Shown here: positions 50,342 through 62,042 of the stretch, piece by piece
Numbering within the stretch: the stretch's first letter is position 1
Layout: each line of letters begins with the position of its first letter
Origin: Escallonia rubra
Taxonomy: Eukaryota; Streptophyta; Magnoliopsida; Escalloniales; Escalloniaceae
DNA: 64,000 nt
Assembly (NCBI GenBank): GCA_033065855.1
Contig: JAVXUO010003150.1
Span: 186,001-250,000, forward strand
Direction of reading: 5' to 3'
The notes under the pieces: generated by a model
Seen by the model: the letters and a program-made list of their open reading frames with translations, nothing else
The model's database searches: none
Told to the model about the DNA's origin: nothing
Translations under genes and position numbers: made by a program

Positions 50342-52240
50342 TCTCCAATTCAGGAGCAAACGACTATTCAAAATCCTCAACCTGTTCAAAAATAATACTC
50401 AGGTAAACAACTTTCAGCAAATACCTATTACAGGTATAATCACATTGCAAGCTCCATCGTTTGCCGAGAAAGGAACTTGGAAGAAAATGCTACTAATTGC
50501 CATTTAGCTTAGCTCTGCTGAGTACCTCAAACTTTGAAATATCCGTGCAATTCTTTTAATTACTCAATTTTCCCCGGAACCAAGCAGCAACTAAATCACA
50601 TTTACTTATCAGACACTTATAATTTTGAGTAGTAACTAGTTGGTCCTATTCCATAAGTAGTATATATTTCCTTCCTAATTTCTGAAGGTCAACAAATTAA
50701 CAACTTCAGGCATATAGAAAAACCTGTACATATGAAAAAGCAATTTGTGAAAAAGAATCCTATTGAACTAAATTTGCCATGTGCAGCTTTTCTTTTTGGT
50801 CACAGTAATAAGAATATAAACAGGTCGAGAAGACTGCAAAGCAGTCAAGTTACATCAAGTCCATACAGGGCGACACAGACGCACATACACATATGACATC
50901 CCCATCAGCTAGGCATAACGATAGGAAGTTAGCCTATTAAAGAAAAGCACACAAAAAATAATAACATAAGAGAAAGCCAGCAAGCTGGCCTGCCGGCCTG
51001 CCAAGCGCAGTAGAGTCACTCTTATACTGTTATAAGCAAAACAACGTAAATCAACAACCTCAAAAACACATAAAAAAATTTCATGAACTTAAAAAGATTG
51101 TAGAGTGTTGTCACATGCTCCATTTGTTTGCTGAGAAACAAATTGTAACTGAACAGTTACTGCTTTACCATATTCAAACCAATAACTTCTTTGAGTCACT
51201 TAACACTTGAAGAACAAGAAAGAAGCTAAACCAAAGCAGATACGCAACCAAAATGTATTAGACATCATTAACGTCGAGCTCCAGACTAAACATACATAAA
51301 ATTTACAAACTTTTATAGCACTAAACTAATGGCATCTTGGCAAAAAAGGAAATTTTGAAACATCGATCCTCATGAACTGTTTGGCTTAGCTCAGTTGATT
51401 AATTACTCAAACTTTGTCAAAACAGGACAATACAAAGCTTGTTTTAAACATTTTTCGACACAAAATTTTAACAAAACTTTAATCATATCAACCATATGAA
51501 TCTTATACAACAGCGATCGATCCGACGTGCAAACAATTAAGCTTTAGAATCAGCGACAAAGACACGAGTTGGGCGTGGATTTTTCTAGATTACTCGAAGC
51601 CAGTCAATCAGAAAGTAAAACCAAGAGTAAATAAAACAACAGAAACGCGTTCAACATGCAATAATTCGAGCTCCAGGCTGTAGGAAAACAAACCCAAAGA
51701 CCAGAACTTGAGAGCAAGAGTTACCTAAATCGACGTACGCACATATACATGTCGCTATTCTCAAAAGTTGCATGCTACATAAGTATGCTGAAAAAGTTAT
51801 TAAAACGATCCGAATTGAACTACTCCCCTTAACTCATTATAGCAACTCAAGACAATACAAATCGTGAATCCCAAAAGATGGTTTCTCCCAAATCATCCAA
51901 ATTCCGCAAACCACCAAATAGAAACCGAAACAAAGTAAACATGCACAGAATTTGAGCTCCGGAATAGTCGGAAACAAACCTAAAGACAAGAATGTGCTGG
52001 ATTACGGGTTCGAAAAGAAACCCAGAGTGCAGCAGAGAGAGACGCAGGCGGGGATTCGCCGGAGAGAGGCGGCGATCGGCAGGGTGCGCTAGTTCAGAGG
52101 ATCTGCGAAGGAGGAGGAAGAGGAGGAGGTGGTGGTGGCTCTCGTAATGAGGGAGTGGGAAGGGGGATACGAGGGAGAGAGATTATGAAGCAATGAGAGA
52201 GATTGGGAGCATCGTGAAGATCGTCACCGAGAGGGGCTGG
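50342..52240 (-). other. CAC3 leader exon(s), leader intron and promoter
   Basis: Minus strand: an acceptor TTTTTGAACAG|GTTGAGG ends the leader intron at about 50385. A donor-like AAAG-ACAAG...TTTAG|GTTTGT lies near 51979, so a leader intron of about 1.6 kb is likely. The proposed first exon (51980-52200) contains GC-rich leader and CT/GA-rich tracts. A second similar stretch at about 51660-51700 shares GAGCTCC and AAACAAACC-AAAGAC words with 51950-51990, a weak local duplication that could offer an alternative donor. Confidence 0.45.
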
Positions 52241-53058
52241 TTTGTGTTTATTCACACCAAATTTGTTTGCAGAGACGAGAGCAAGCAAAACAAATGCTAC
52301 TCTGTTCGTCGATACTTCTTATGTAAAGAGAGGAGAGAGAGAGAGTTTGAGCCGTGAGTTAGTGTGTCTTGGGCACGTGCGGGTGATCGATGGCTTCGAT
52401 GGTGATTTTCATTGGGCTAAGGGTCCCTTCCTTTGGGGCATCTAAGCTAAGGTGGTTGATTTGTTGCCATTCTTGGTACATCAATCGTTGCTACCCCATA
52501 AATTGACACTAGGTACGAAAGGATCAAAGGTCATAGACGGTCTTCGTTGTTAAAATCAATTTTAATCTATTTTAAGTAGAATCGACTGATTGTAAAAAGT
52601 GTTAGATAAAAAGTGTTTAAAACAAATTTATGATCAAACGGTGAAGGGTGATCTAAATGGGGCATTTATTATCTACTTAGACGTGATGATACTTTGGTAA
52701 TTAGTTTAACCAATCGTAATTCTTCAAAATTGGATTCTAAATTTAATCGTTTTTGGAGCATTGCATAACAGATTTAAACAGTTTACTAGATACTATTTAT
52801 TTTTCAAGCACTCTAATACTTGATTGAATCTGAATTTGATCAAACTTAACCATTCGAGAACCAATCCTGAAGGCCTATGTTGAGGTAGTGAATGTTACTC
52901 TTCTGTTGATTTATGTGGAGCCTGGAGGAGGGATAAACATTAATTTTGTTAGATTTTTTTTTTTTTTGGGTGTTGATGTAAACAGTAGCAGAGTCAGGGT
53001 TAAAAGGTCAGGTTAGACGGACAAAATTTAATTCATCTAACGAATTTTAAAATTCAAG
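52241..53058. other. intergenic, no gene recognised
   Basis: Between the divergent CAC3 (minus) and OTU4-like (plus) genes. AT-rich with a T-homopolymer near 52955. No frame or RNA gene is supported. Confidence 0.4.
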
Positions 53059-53405
53059 TTGTAAAGTATGACATCGACTATACATGGTGATTGCGATATG
53101 TTCTTATACCTGATGAGCTTCTCTTTTTCTTGAGCATACTTTTAAGTTGGAAATTAGGCTTTAATAAGGTATCAGATCTAGGTCACGTCCGTATCCCATG
53201 GTCGTCAAGTTGTTACTTCATGTTCCACGCTATGTGTGAGGGTCTCCTTTATTTGGATCGAAGCTTGGAATCACTTCACATTCCACCTTATGCGTGAAAG
53301 CTGGTTTTAAACTTTAAAGCACCACATCGACTATTCATGTGAATTGAAATCGGTTTTTATACATGATAAACATGCTTTTAAGTTAGACATGAGACTTTAA
53401 TATTA
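53059..53405 (+). mobile_element. TRIM-like miniature LTR retroelement remnant
   Basis: Two related segments of roughly 100 bp, about 53060-53166 and 53310-53403, share ACATCGACTAT.CATG..., ...TTATAC.TGAT..., TTTTAAGTT and a terminal GACTTTAATA-like end. Directly after the first is GGTATCAGATC, close to the initiator-Met primer-binding site (TGGTATCAGAGC). The internal part is about 140 bp and non-coding. This is the architecture of a TRIM element; divergence between the repeats indicates age. Confidence 0.45.
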
Positions 53406-53681
53406 AGTTTTATTAGTAAGCCTACGCTTTGATGAGTTTTCCAAAACAAGTGTATACATTTGGCACTCTTGTTCCTTGAAAAACTCTGCCCACATTTCCT
53501 AGTATGTGGCTGGACCCTGGGAATTGTGGTAGTCTTAACATGCATACCAGAGAAGTTAAGTTAGTAATTAAAGAATCCTAGCTCTAAACGTGCTTTTGGG
53601 TAGACTAACCCTAATTATGTGCAATTAGGAACCCATAAAGTTGCATAACCTAAAGTGGTCTTGCCCTATATCCTCTATCCA

Positions 53682-53742
53682 ATCTAAATCTAAATCTAAA
53701 TATTATAATCTAAATCTAAATCTAATCTAATCTAATCTAAAT
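53682..53742. repeat. (AATCTA)n / (AATCT)n minisatellite
   Basis: AATCTAAATCTAAATCTA-type units repeated about ten times with small interruptions. Confidence 0.85.
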
Positions 53743-54946
53743 GTACATAAAAAGGTAAGCAAAGAAGGCCATAGACATATTTGGTCAAAGAGGGAGCACA
53801 GCTTACCAGGCCACGGACTTTAGCATAAATGTCAAATGTGTTTGATAGGTTAGGTAGTTTGTAGGTAGCATTTATTTGTTTTAACTCTCCGTTACAATTA
53901 AATATAATCAATGAACAAGGTAGTACTGTTTTACAATACAAGCGGCATCATTTTGGCTGGAATTACGAACCGAGTAAAGGTTTGAGATAAGATTACCAGA
54001 AGATTAATTAGTTTCAGAGTTTGACGTTTTTTCTGTTGAAAACTTCCGAAATACAACAAAGTCTTTTTGGGAATCTGCAAACAGCAAATTCAAAAATTCC
54101 CCTTTAAATTTTCTTTGAAACAGTGTATGATTTGGTTATAGTAACTTTACAGGGAGAAAAATGTTTGAGATTGCAAGTAAGTGTTCTGCAAAGAACTGAA
54201 AATTTTGTATTTATAAAAAAATTGGACATGATATGAATTTAGATAGACACAACGGTTGGAAAAACAGTTAACAATTAAAAATAACTGCCATAAATTTATT
54301 TGAAATAAATTAAAATTTGAATTTAAATAAGTCACACCCTTTCAGTAAAACTATTTTAATCCTAAAATATAAAAATATTTTCCAAAAATAAATCCCGTTT
54401 TTCGCGACCGCGACTAAGTGCGCCTAATAAGGCGTCTAAATGCGTGCACCTATAAACCAAGTGCATCGTAAAAACACATTCTTATTTATAAACCCTTTTC
54501 AAAACTCATTTTCAAGCTATGTAAGGCAAATGTGTTTGCTTATTTTCAAATAACTCACGAACCCAACTTTTTCTTGCAATATAAAAATAGCTAACTAATA
54601 TGCATTGGTTATAACTGTATTAAGTTTGATCGTAAGGAATAGACAAATTTATACTTACGTATAGAAATATAGAAGAACCGCCTCATTGTGCGGAAGAGCA
54701 CTCTTGACAATTCATTGTGCGGGCACTTCGTACGGGATATATGTACAAGAGATAAGCGTTGAATCGCATAACAGACCTTGCTAAAAGATGATCTAAAACC
54801 TCGACCCACCATATCTGCACGAGAATATTAATCTGACCATAGCAGCAAGTTTCTGTATACACATTTAATTGCTTTTCAAGAGCAGAAGCAACCTTAAAAT
54901 TGGACTGCGTCCTCTTATCTGCTTGCTTGCTTTTACACTTCCATAC
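53743..54946 (+). promoter_or_regulatory. upstream region of the OTU4-like gene
   Basis: AT-rich sequence without recognised genes. It should hold the promoter and, if the predicted N-terminus is incomplete, additional 5' exons of the OTU4-like gene. No TATA box is assigned with confidence. Confidence 0.35.
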
Positions 54947-57900
54947 ATGGCTCCACCGTTGGTAGATTTCATGGCTCGAAAGCCCTGCAATGGTAACCTC
55001 TCTCTCTCTCTCTCTCTAAACACACACACACACACGCCCCAGTACGCATAATCACACGCACGAGATGCAGCTTGCTCTAGTTCTGTGTACTAATCCCCTC
55101 ACATTATCCTGCAGAAACTATACTTGAGCAGCTTAGACGTGGGCATGCCAAGTTCGAGCTGGTCTCCGATCCGGTCACTTCGATTTCGAGTCATTACACT
55201 CAAAGATCGCCCACTACTTTCCTGAGCGAGAATACCCATCTTTTCTTCGCCAGAATCGGATCCTCATTGTAAGTCCCCTTAACTCTAAACCCTCCTAAAC
55301 CCTAAATTCAATCACCAACATTCACCAACAAATCTCATTACACGCGTAGATCATAATTCCGTAATAATTCGTGAATTGCTTTACATAGAATCGATAATAA
55401 TCTCTTTTAACAAATAATTCTTGGGGAGGGAGTCCTCGACACCAGGTGGTACCACATGCAGCTATTTTTAGTTAAAGTATGCATTTGACTCTTTTTGCCC
55501 TTTTGCGTTCTCCACAACATGTAATATGCTTTGAACTACCTCAAACTAAAGTTTGTGTACTAACCTCAATAGCGTTGTACTATATCCCCAACAGGGTCTA
55601 AGCAAAAGTTGGGACCAACTGTGGGTAGTAAGTCAAAGTCAGCGCCTGGACTCATTTTATACTTTTGCTCAGATGACAATCTCCATTGGTCTCAATATAC
55701 TTTGAACTACCTCAAACTCAAAGTTTGGTTACTAACCTCAATGGCATCGCACTATTACCTCACTACAATATTCTTGATTACATGGTTTGTCACATTTACT
55801 TTCGCTTAAAATATTGACTCTTTTTGCTCGTTTTGTGATGCTTTTTTAATGTGAAAGTGGTGGAGGTTCGGCAGCACTGAAGAAAATGGAGCGTTATTCA
55901 GTTCAGAAAGTTACTGGTGATGGACGATGTTTGTTTCGCGCTCTGGTAAGATCCTGAATCCCTTTGTTAAGGGGGGGGGGTGGGAAGGTATGTCTAGAAA
56001 AGCACTGCCAAAACAATATGTGAATTAATGGGCATCAGGTAACTAACTTTGAAGACTGCTGATTGCTGAAGATAATGGGTGTTTCATGAATTATATAGGA
56101 GAATTGACATCAACATTACATAAACACTGAGGTTCACTAAATATCTTCAGCTTGCATACTATGCTGTTCAGGGATACTAATTATTACAAATTGGGAGTGG
56201 GGATCCGTACTTCAGGTCTTTTAGTTGATAGCTGGTTCTTGGTCTTGAGGAGAACAGTCTGATCAATCGTCTAACGCCTAAAAAATTCATTCCACTTGGC
56301 TTCCTGTGGCGGTTCACCGACAATTCCCTTTACCTCCTGAATTGTCAAAGTTTTCTAGATTTAAGGACCTCTATCTAGAAACAGCTTCTGGCTCTTAGGT
56401 AGTTCTCAAAGCAGCATGAGCCTAATTCCATCAATTCTTACATATGTTTCTTTTGAATAGACTACAATTTTCTGGACAGTTTTCTAGGGTAATATGCAAA
56501 TCTTCGTTCAGCAAAACCATATGTGGCGTCTGAAATTTTCAGTCCGTAGTACTACTTATTTTTGTCTTATGCATTGTCTGATTTTGACTTACTTTCGTAA
56601 GGTATGAACTTCAGGTTAAAGGCATGGCTTTCAACAAGGGTATCGGCCTTCACCCACGAGACGAGAGAGAGAATGCTGGTAATTGGTTTCTGTAGTTGCA
56701 TCCTTCATATAATATATTTGATTTTAATGGAATTTGATCCATGAATCGTTTCTATATACCTTGCAATCTAATATCTGAATGAATTAATGGCTTAGACGTT
56801 TTCAGTTGCCATAAGATTGTGACATTTTTGGCGTGCATATATTTCACTTCACCCCTCCGTTCTCGAAACCTGGTTTTAAGTTTGAAAGGAAAAGAGAAGT
56901 CGTAAAAAGTAACTCTTTTTGTATATTCACCTTTCAAGCACCAGGCAAGTTGTTCTCATGCATATTGGCGTGATGTTTGTGGAAGACTCACTCTGGTACA
57001 TCTGATGCAGATGAGTTAAGGATGGCGGTGAAAGAGGCAATTTGTGATAATGAACAAGAACGCGTTCAGTATGAAGAGGCATTGGTTGCAATCACAGTTG
57101 AGGAGTCTCTAAAACGGTTAGCATTTACCTTGTAGCTAGTAGTAGAACTTATTGTGTAGATTTTAGGGTGCTCTGGTAATTATTTCAATAAAATCAAGGA
57201 TTCTATCTAACACCATATCCTCGAACACCTTTGTGTAGTTACTGCCAACGAATAAGACGAGCTGATTTCTGGGGAGGAGAGTCAGAGCTACTGGTAAGTA
57301 CATCATATCAATGCATTTGGCAAGTTTCAAGTATATCACTATGATGTTCAGAAATCATTTTCCGATCCTATGCTTTAACATGTTTCTTGGTCAGTAACCC
57401 TTCTCGTAGTGAAGTCTTTATTCTGCTTTTAACTTTCTGGCATATAACACCTGCGGTACTCTACATTAAACTGAGCCCATAACGATCTATACCCCATGAT
57501 GTCAGCAGATCACTGTGCACTGAAGTTATATCTTTGAACATTTGCCTCTTGCCTAAACAGGGATTACACTAAGAGTAGGGTGAACAGAGAATGCATAAGA
57601 AGGCTGAAGAGTTGGAACTCGTGGTCTATGTACTTTCTTCTGTTTATCCCTGTGGACTAGGTAGCATGGACACGGTGTCGGACACCGACACCGACGGGGA
57701 CACCGGATACCGTAATTTTTAAAAAATCAAATTTTGGACACCGTAGGACACCGCTAATTTTTAATATATATATATATCAAATACATTTCACAATCTAAAA
57801 TAATAACTAAGTCAAAAAAATATTTCTGAAATGTACTGGATAAAATAACTAAGTAAGTAAAAAGAAAAAAAAAAGAGAGGGACTTTCTTCACTTAATCAG

Positions 57901-60900
57901 TACTAATGCAAGAAACAACTCTTGACAGAGGGAGAAAAAATAAAAAGAAAGAAAGAAAGAAATGACTATTGACGGAGGAGAAAAGAAGAAGAAAGGAAGG
58001 ACTCTTTTTTTTGGTTGATGAAAGGAAGGACTCTTCACAGAGAAAGAAACGACGGGGAATAGAAGAAAAAGGAGCCGAGATGAGGAAGAAGGATATGTGG
58101 GTCAGCGACGGCGGCGGAGGACCTCCGGCGATGGCGACAACTGCTTCGGTATCTGGCGACGGCGACTGGATCTGTCGGCCTCGGCTTCTTTGGCGACTGA
58201 GCTCCGGCGACAGCTCCGAGTCGGTAATGGCTTAGAAGGGCACCTATGAGGTGAGTGAGAAGGAATCGGCCGTGAGGTAAGAGAAGCAGATTGTCTGACA
58301 CTGCTTTATGCCGTGTCCGACACTCCTCGGTAAAGTGTCCGACACGGTATCGAAAAATAAAAAAAAATTCCGAGACCGATTGGCAATGTCCGACACGTGT
58401 CGGCCCGTGTCCGGAGGGTGTCGGGGTGTCCGTCCGTTTAGGACACCATACCTCCACCTAGGAGAGGTGTCCGTGCTTCCTAACCTGTAGATAATGTCAC
58501 AGTATGTGAAGTTCTTGTTTAGCTAATCGAAAGGGACCTGTCTTCAAATGAAACTGTAAAAGATGTGATATAGCTCCTCTTAGCTCGCCTTGGTTTACTT
58601 GGAGGGAGAAAATTGTTTGCAGGTGGCACATTTAACCCCTATAGTCCCATACTCCTGTACTCCCGTCCATGACAGATGGGGGAGGCAACAATGCACTGGA
58701 TACTTGAGGTTCTGAGCCAGGTTACGTCTACCTTTTCTTTTTCCCCTTTCTAGCATTTTAGGGTTTATTTTCTTTTTTTGGCATTTGTAGATGTAGGTAG
58801 ACCTGACAAACGGGTATATCCGTCGGGTACGTGCAAACCGGGTCGGATAAATTTTACCAGGTTTTGGTAGTCATTTTCAATGCCCATACCCTACCGTTGT
58901 GCCGTTGCGGCCGCCGGTAAATAATTAAATTTCTTATTTTTTTAATAAACTGAATTTAATTATCACATTTTGATAAACTATTAACTAGTTAGCCATTTTT
59001 TTTTCTTTTTTCAGCTAGATAGCATGTTTCTTATATTTAATAGTTGTTCGAAATATTTTTTATTTCACAAAAAATAAAAGCTCTATCAATTGACATGCAA
59101 AATATACCATAGGTCCATAGCCCATTCCCCACCCACTATCCAAAATAAAACAAAACCAATTTCTAACAGATATACAATCCCAATTTCGCACCAATAATCC
59201 AAAATACAACAACTAAATTTCACTAAAGATACAAAATCATATCATGCATAAATAATCCAAAATGAAATCTTCAATTCCTCGTAGAATTTCGTGTCAAATG
59301 GCGGTGAACAACGACGGAGGGGATGTGACCTTCACGATCGGCGGTGGACTGGAAGATTGGCTGCCGTCGGCGGCCGATCTGCAAGAGGAGACTGATAGAG
59401 TGAGGGTGAATGGGAGAGAGAGAGTGGCGGCGGTCGCAGGTCTGACGCTAGGCGGCGGTCGACGGTGGCCTTGTTAGGGTGAAGGGGAACACAGAGTGCC
59501 GGTTGGTGGTAGATCTCCGAGTGGGAGGGGCGGCGATGGCGGAGAGATGAACGAGGCGGCGTGAGATTGAGAGAGAAGGGTCTGAGACACTAAGAGGTGA
59601 GAAGAAAAATGAAACATAAGGGTTAGGGCACAAAAGTGTTCCTTATATATACATGAAATCCAGGTAAAACGGGTAACCTGTTACCCGACCCAGAAATTAA
59701 GGTCCGGTTCGGGTCTGGGTTTGATTTTGACGGGTCTCTCATATATGTACCCGTACCCAGGTTTTTGGGACAGATACGGGTAGACCCGTGGGTACAGGCA
59801 AAAAATTGCCAGGTCTAGATGTAGGCATGCTCCTGAATTTCCTGCTCTGTTATTGTATTTTATTTTTGGGATAATATCACATATATCCCTGAGTTTAGGG
59901 GTATATTACAGTCGAGGACACATGTTAGCGTTTATATCACTTATTGACCAGACAGAATACTAATGGTGTTAAAATTTTGTGTTAAATGACATGATTGCCC
60001 CTCAAGACCAAATCATCTACTTTCTCTTCCTCTTGTCTCTCTTCTTCCATCAGCATCAACCCCTCTCCTTTCTGTCTTTCATTTCTACTTCTCTCTCTTC
60101 TTCCCCTTCTCCTACTCTCCAACACCCCCGTCCACACAACCCCATTCATTAGCGCTGCCGAGCTTCTCTATCTTGTGGCGGCACTGCGCGAAGGTCTTTG
60201 CCGGGAAGGCACCTGGGCAGCGAACACCCACACTGGCGGCCACTGCGTCCCAGTCGATCGTGCAGAGGTAGCCGCGGTAGAGCTCGCACCACTTCTCGCT
60301 GTAGGCCTCGATCAGGGACAGCGCGTTCTCCTGCGTCTCACACGATGGCAGAAGCTTCTGCGGCGGCTTGTCCGGCGTCGCGACCATCTGGGGGTCGTGG
60401 TGGGTGGTCGACAATTTCGAAGAGGCGGACGTTAGCAGGAACTACAAAAACTCAGCCGCAACTGCAATGACGGTGAGCGATGGTCTTATTGGCCCGTGCA
60501 TTGGCCGATGGCGATGAGGATTGGGAGGCGTACATTCACGTTAGCAGATCCGGAGTCGCGGGTCAGCAAAAATAGTAGAAACCATCTTGGTGGTGGTGGA
60601 CGGTGCCCATAGTAATTGGGCCTAAATTATGGGTGATGGCAAAATAAGGGGTGAGGCTTCTCTTACAACGTCCAACAAGGCGGTGGAGGATCTAATCAAG
60701 AGATAATCTGAGTGGTAGCACCACAATTTGTTGTGGTAGAATGTAGTGGTAGATGAGCAGTGTGAAAAATGGAGTTGAATTGTATATGAATTGGTTGTGG
60801 GCAAAGTGGTGGAGGTTGGTGGTGCTGGTGGATGTTGATGATGGGGCATGTGGTGCTTTAAGTGTGTTTTTGAATCTGTGTGTAACCATGATGTTGGGGT

Positions 60901-62042
60901 GGGATTTTTGGGACAAAGTAACTAGGTTGTGTAGTGGTTTTGGTTGGTGATGCTGGGTGGTCCAGTGGTTCTGAGAGATGATAAAGGAAATGGGAAGAAG
61001 GAGAGGGTAGTATTGCCATTTTCAAAATACGGTATTGCCAAATCAGCAAAAATCGTTAGTTAGGTTCACGGAGCCCTAACGGTGGGCATATCTGATACAA
61101 AATTTTCACATTTTGGATAAGATTGCAAAATTTTGAAACATACGTCTTTGACTGTAATTTACCCCTAAACTGAGGGATATAACTGATATTATCCCTTTAT
61201 TTTTTTCTACAAAAGCGTATTGAGGCTTTGCACAGGCAGCTGAGCTCGAGTTGTATTTCAAGCCATGTCCAAAGGGAAGATGTAGTGTTAGAGTCCCAGA
61301 CAGTTGAAACGGTAAAGAAAGGAATTGTTGTCTTGAAGTCTAACGTTGTCCAAAGATTAATCATTGATGTGATAACTCCCTATATTCCTCTAGTACTATG
61401 GAACTGCTTACTCAGACAGAATCTTCTTTGTTCCCTCTTTTTTAAATTTACAATTTTCTTTGTTCGCTTTTTGTTATCCTTATAGATTTCCTATAATTTA
61501 GTGTCTTCACCAGATAGCTCTCTCTCTCTCTCTCTTTCTCTGATGCTGCATACAATTGGATTCACCTTTTTTATGTCTTTTTTGACTTGTTACATGCTGA
61601 TGAATGATCCTAATATTCTCTCCACCAGGTTCTTTCAAAGTTGTGCCGCCAGCCGATCATTGTGTACATACCTGAGCATGAGGTAATTATTCTTCTAAAT
61701 AAATACTCGAGATCAAATTTTCACATGTGTGTTATGTATGGAGAACGGAAACTGCATCAAAGGTTCATGGACGGTATTGAAGAAACAACGAACTCTCGTG
61801 ATCTCGTTAAAAGAAAAGCATACCATCGTGTATTGTTGGTGGATTCATGCATTTTACTGTTCTCACTCCCAAAAATTGAATTTCTGAAATTATTGCAGCA
61901 CACGAAGGGTGGACGGGGATCTGGTTTTATTCCGATTGCCGAGTATGGTGCCGAGTATGGCAAGGGTCGAAGAAAAGAAAAACCTAGGAAAGTTGTAAGG
62001 CTTCTTTACAGTGGCAAGAACCATTATGACCTTCTTGTATGA
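54947..62042 (+). CDS. OTU4: OTU-domain cysteine protease (deubiquitinase), OTU4-like
   Basis: Eight exons join in frame to 236 codons plus stop: 54947-54992, 55115-55268, 55858-55945, 56615-56678, 57011-57116, 57239-57293, 61629-61682, 61899-62042. OTU core: VTGDGRCLFRALVKGMA contains the catalytic Asp-Gly-x-Cys (Asp about 88, Cys about 91); then FWGGESELLVLSKLCRQPIIVYIPEHE; and near the end NHYDLLV with the catalytic His (about 232). It should cleave ubiquitin from substrates. Arabidopsis OTU4 is about 317 residues, so the start at 54947 (MAPPLVDFMARKP) may be internal, with upstream N-terminal exons unrecognised; the frame stays open for some 26 codons above this ATG. The 4.3-kb intron 6 is three-quarters transposon. 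The core looks intact. Confidence 0.9.
54995..55036. repeat. (CT)n(CA)n microsatellite in OTU4-like intron 1
   Basis: A CT dinucleotide run directly followed by a CA run begins just after the donor of intron 1 (GTAACC at 54993). Confidence 0.9.
55528..55757. repeat. two direct repeats in OTU4-like intron 2
   Basis: A block of about 55-60 bases (TTTGAACTACCTCAAACT...AAGTTTG...ACTAACCTCAAT.GC) occurs at about 55531-55587 and 55691-55749. The spacing is about 160 bases. Origin unknown. Confidence 0.75.
57649..58492. mobile_element. hAT-type non-autonomous element in OTU4-like intron 6
   Basis: An 8-bp near-duplication CCTGTGGA (57649-57656) / CCTGTAGA (58485-58492) flanks 828 bp. Terminal inverted repeats are CTAGGTAGCATGGACAC (left) and complement TTAGGAAGCACGGACAC (right). 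Subterminal regions are packed with GTGTCCGACAC-type words in both orientations. The interior is AG-rich, then GC-rich, with no transposase. The duplication length and repetitive subterminal motifs fit hAT. Confidence 0.75.
58790..59825. mobile_element. hAT-type non-autonomous element, perfect 8-bp duplication
   Basis: GATGTAGG at 58790-58797 and 59818-59825 flanks a 1020-bp element. The ends are TAGACCTGACAA (left) and complement TAGACCTGGCAA (right). Subterminal GGGTA/ACCCGTACC words are repeated at both ends. The interior is AT-rich, then GC-rich with an incidental open frame (59262-59477), with no transposase. The 8-bp duplication and TAG-type termini fit hAT. Confidence 0.85.
59859..61204. 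mobile_element. Pack-MULE carrying a trihelix gene fragment
   Basis: The 9-bp duplication TTTATTTTT (59859-59867 and 61196-61204) flanks a 1328-bp element, 59868-61195. The termini are inverted repeats of about 50-60 bp, starting GGGATAATATCACATATATC and ending with the complement. The motif order (TATATCCCTGAGTTTAGGGGTA) relates it to the two elements at 10789 and 12384. The interior carries captured host-gene sequence (see 60112-60414), which makes it a Pack-MULE. It sits in intron 6 of the OTU4-like gene. Confidence 0.85.
60112..60414 (-). pseudogene. captured trihelix (MYB/SANT-like) transcription-factor fragment
   Basis: The minus-strand frame, about 100 residues, contains TQENALSLIEAYSEKWCELYRG, then DWDAVAASVGVRC, then AKTFAQCRHKIEKL. 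This is the trihelix DNA-binding pattern of plant ASIL-type factors (conserved Trp, DW..VA..V, KT..QC..KI..L). The frame leaves the family right after the third helix, where KRYR would be expected. Only the DNA-binding region is present. It lies antisense to the host gene inside the Pack-MULE and is presumed non-functional, though the trihelix part has no stop. Confidence 0.7.
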
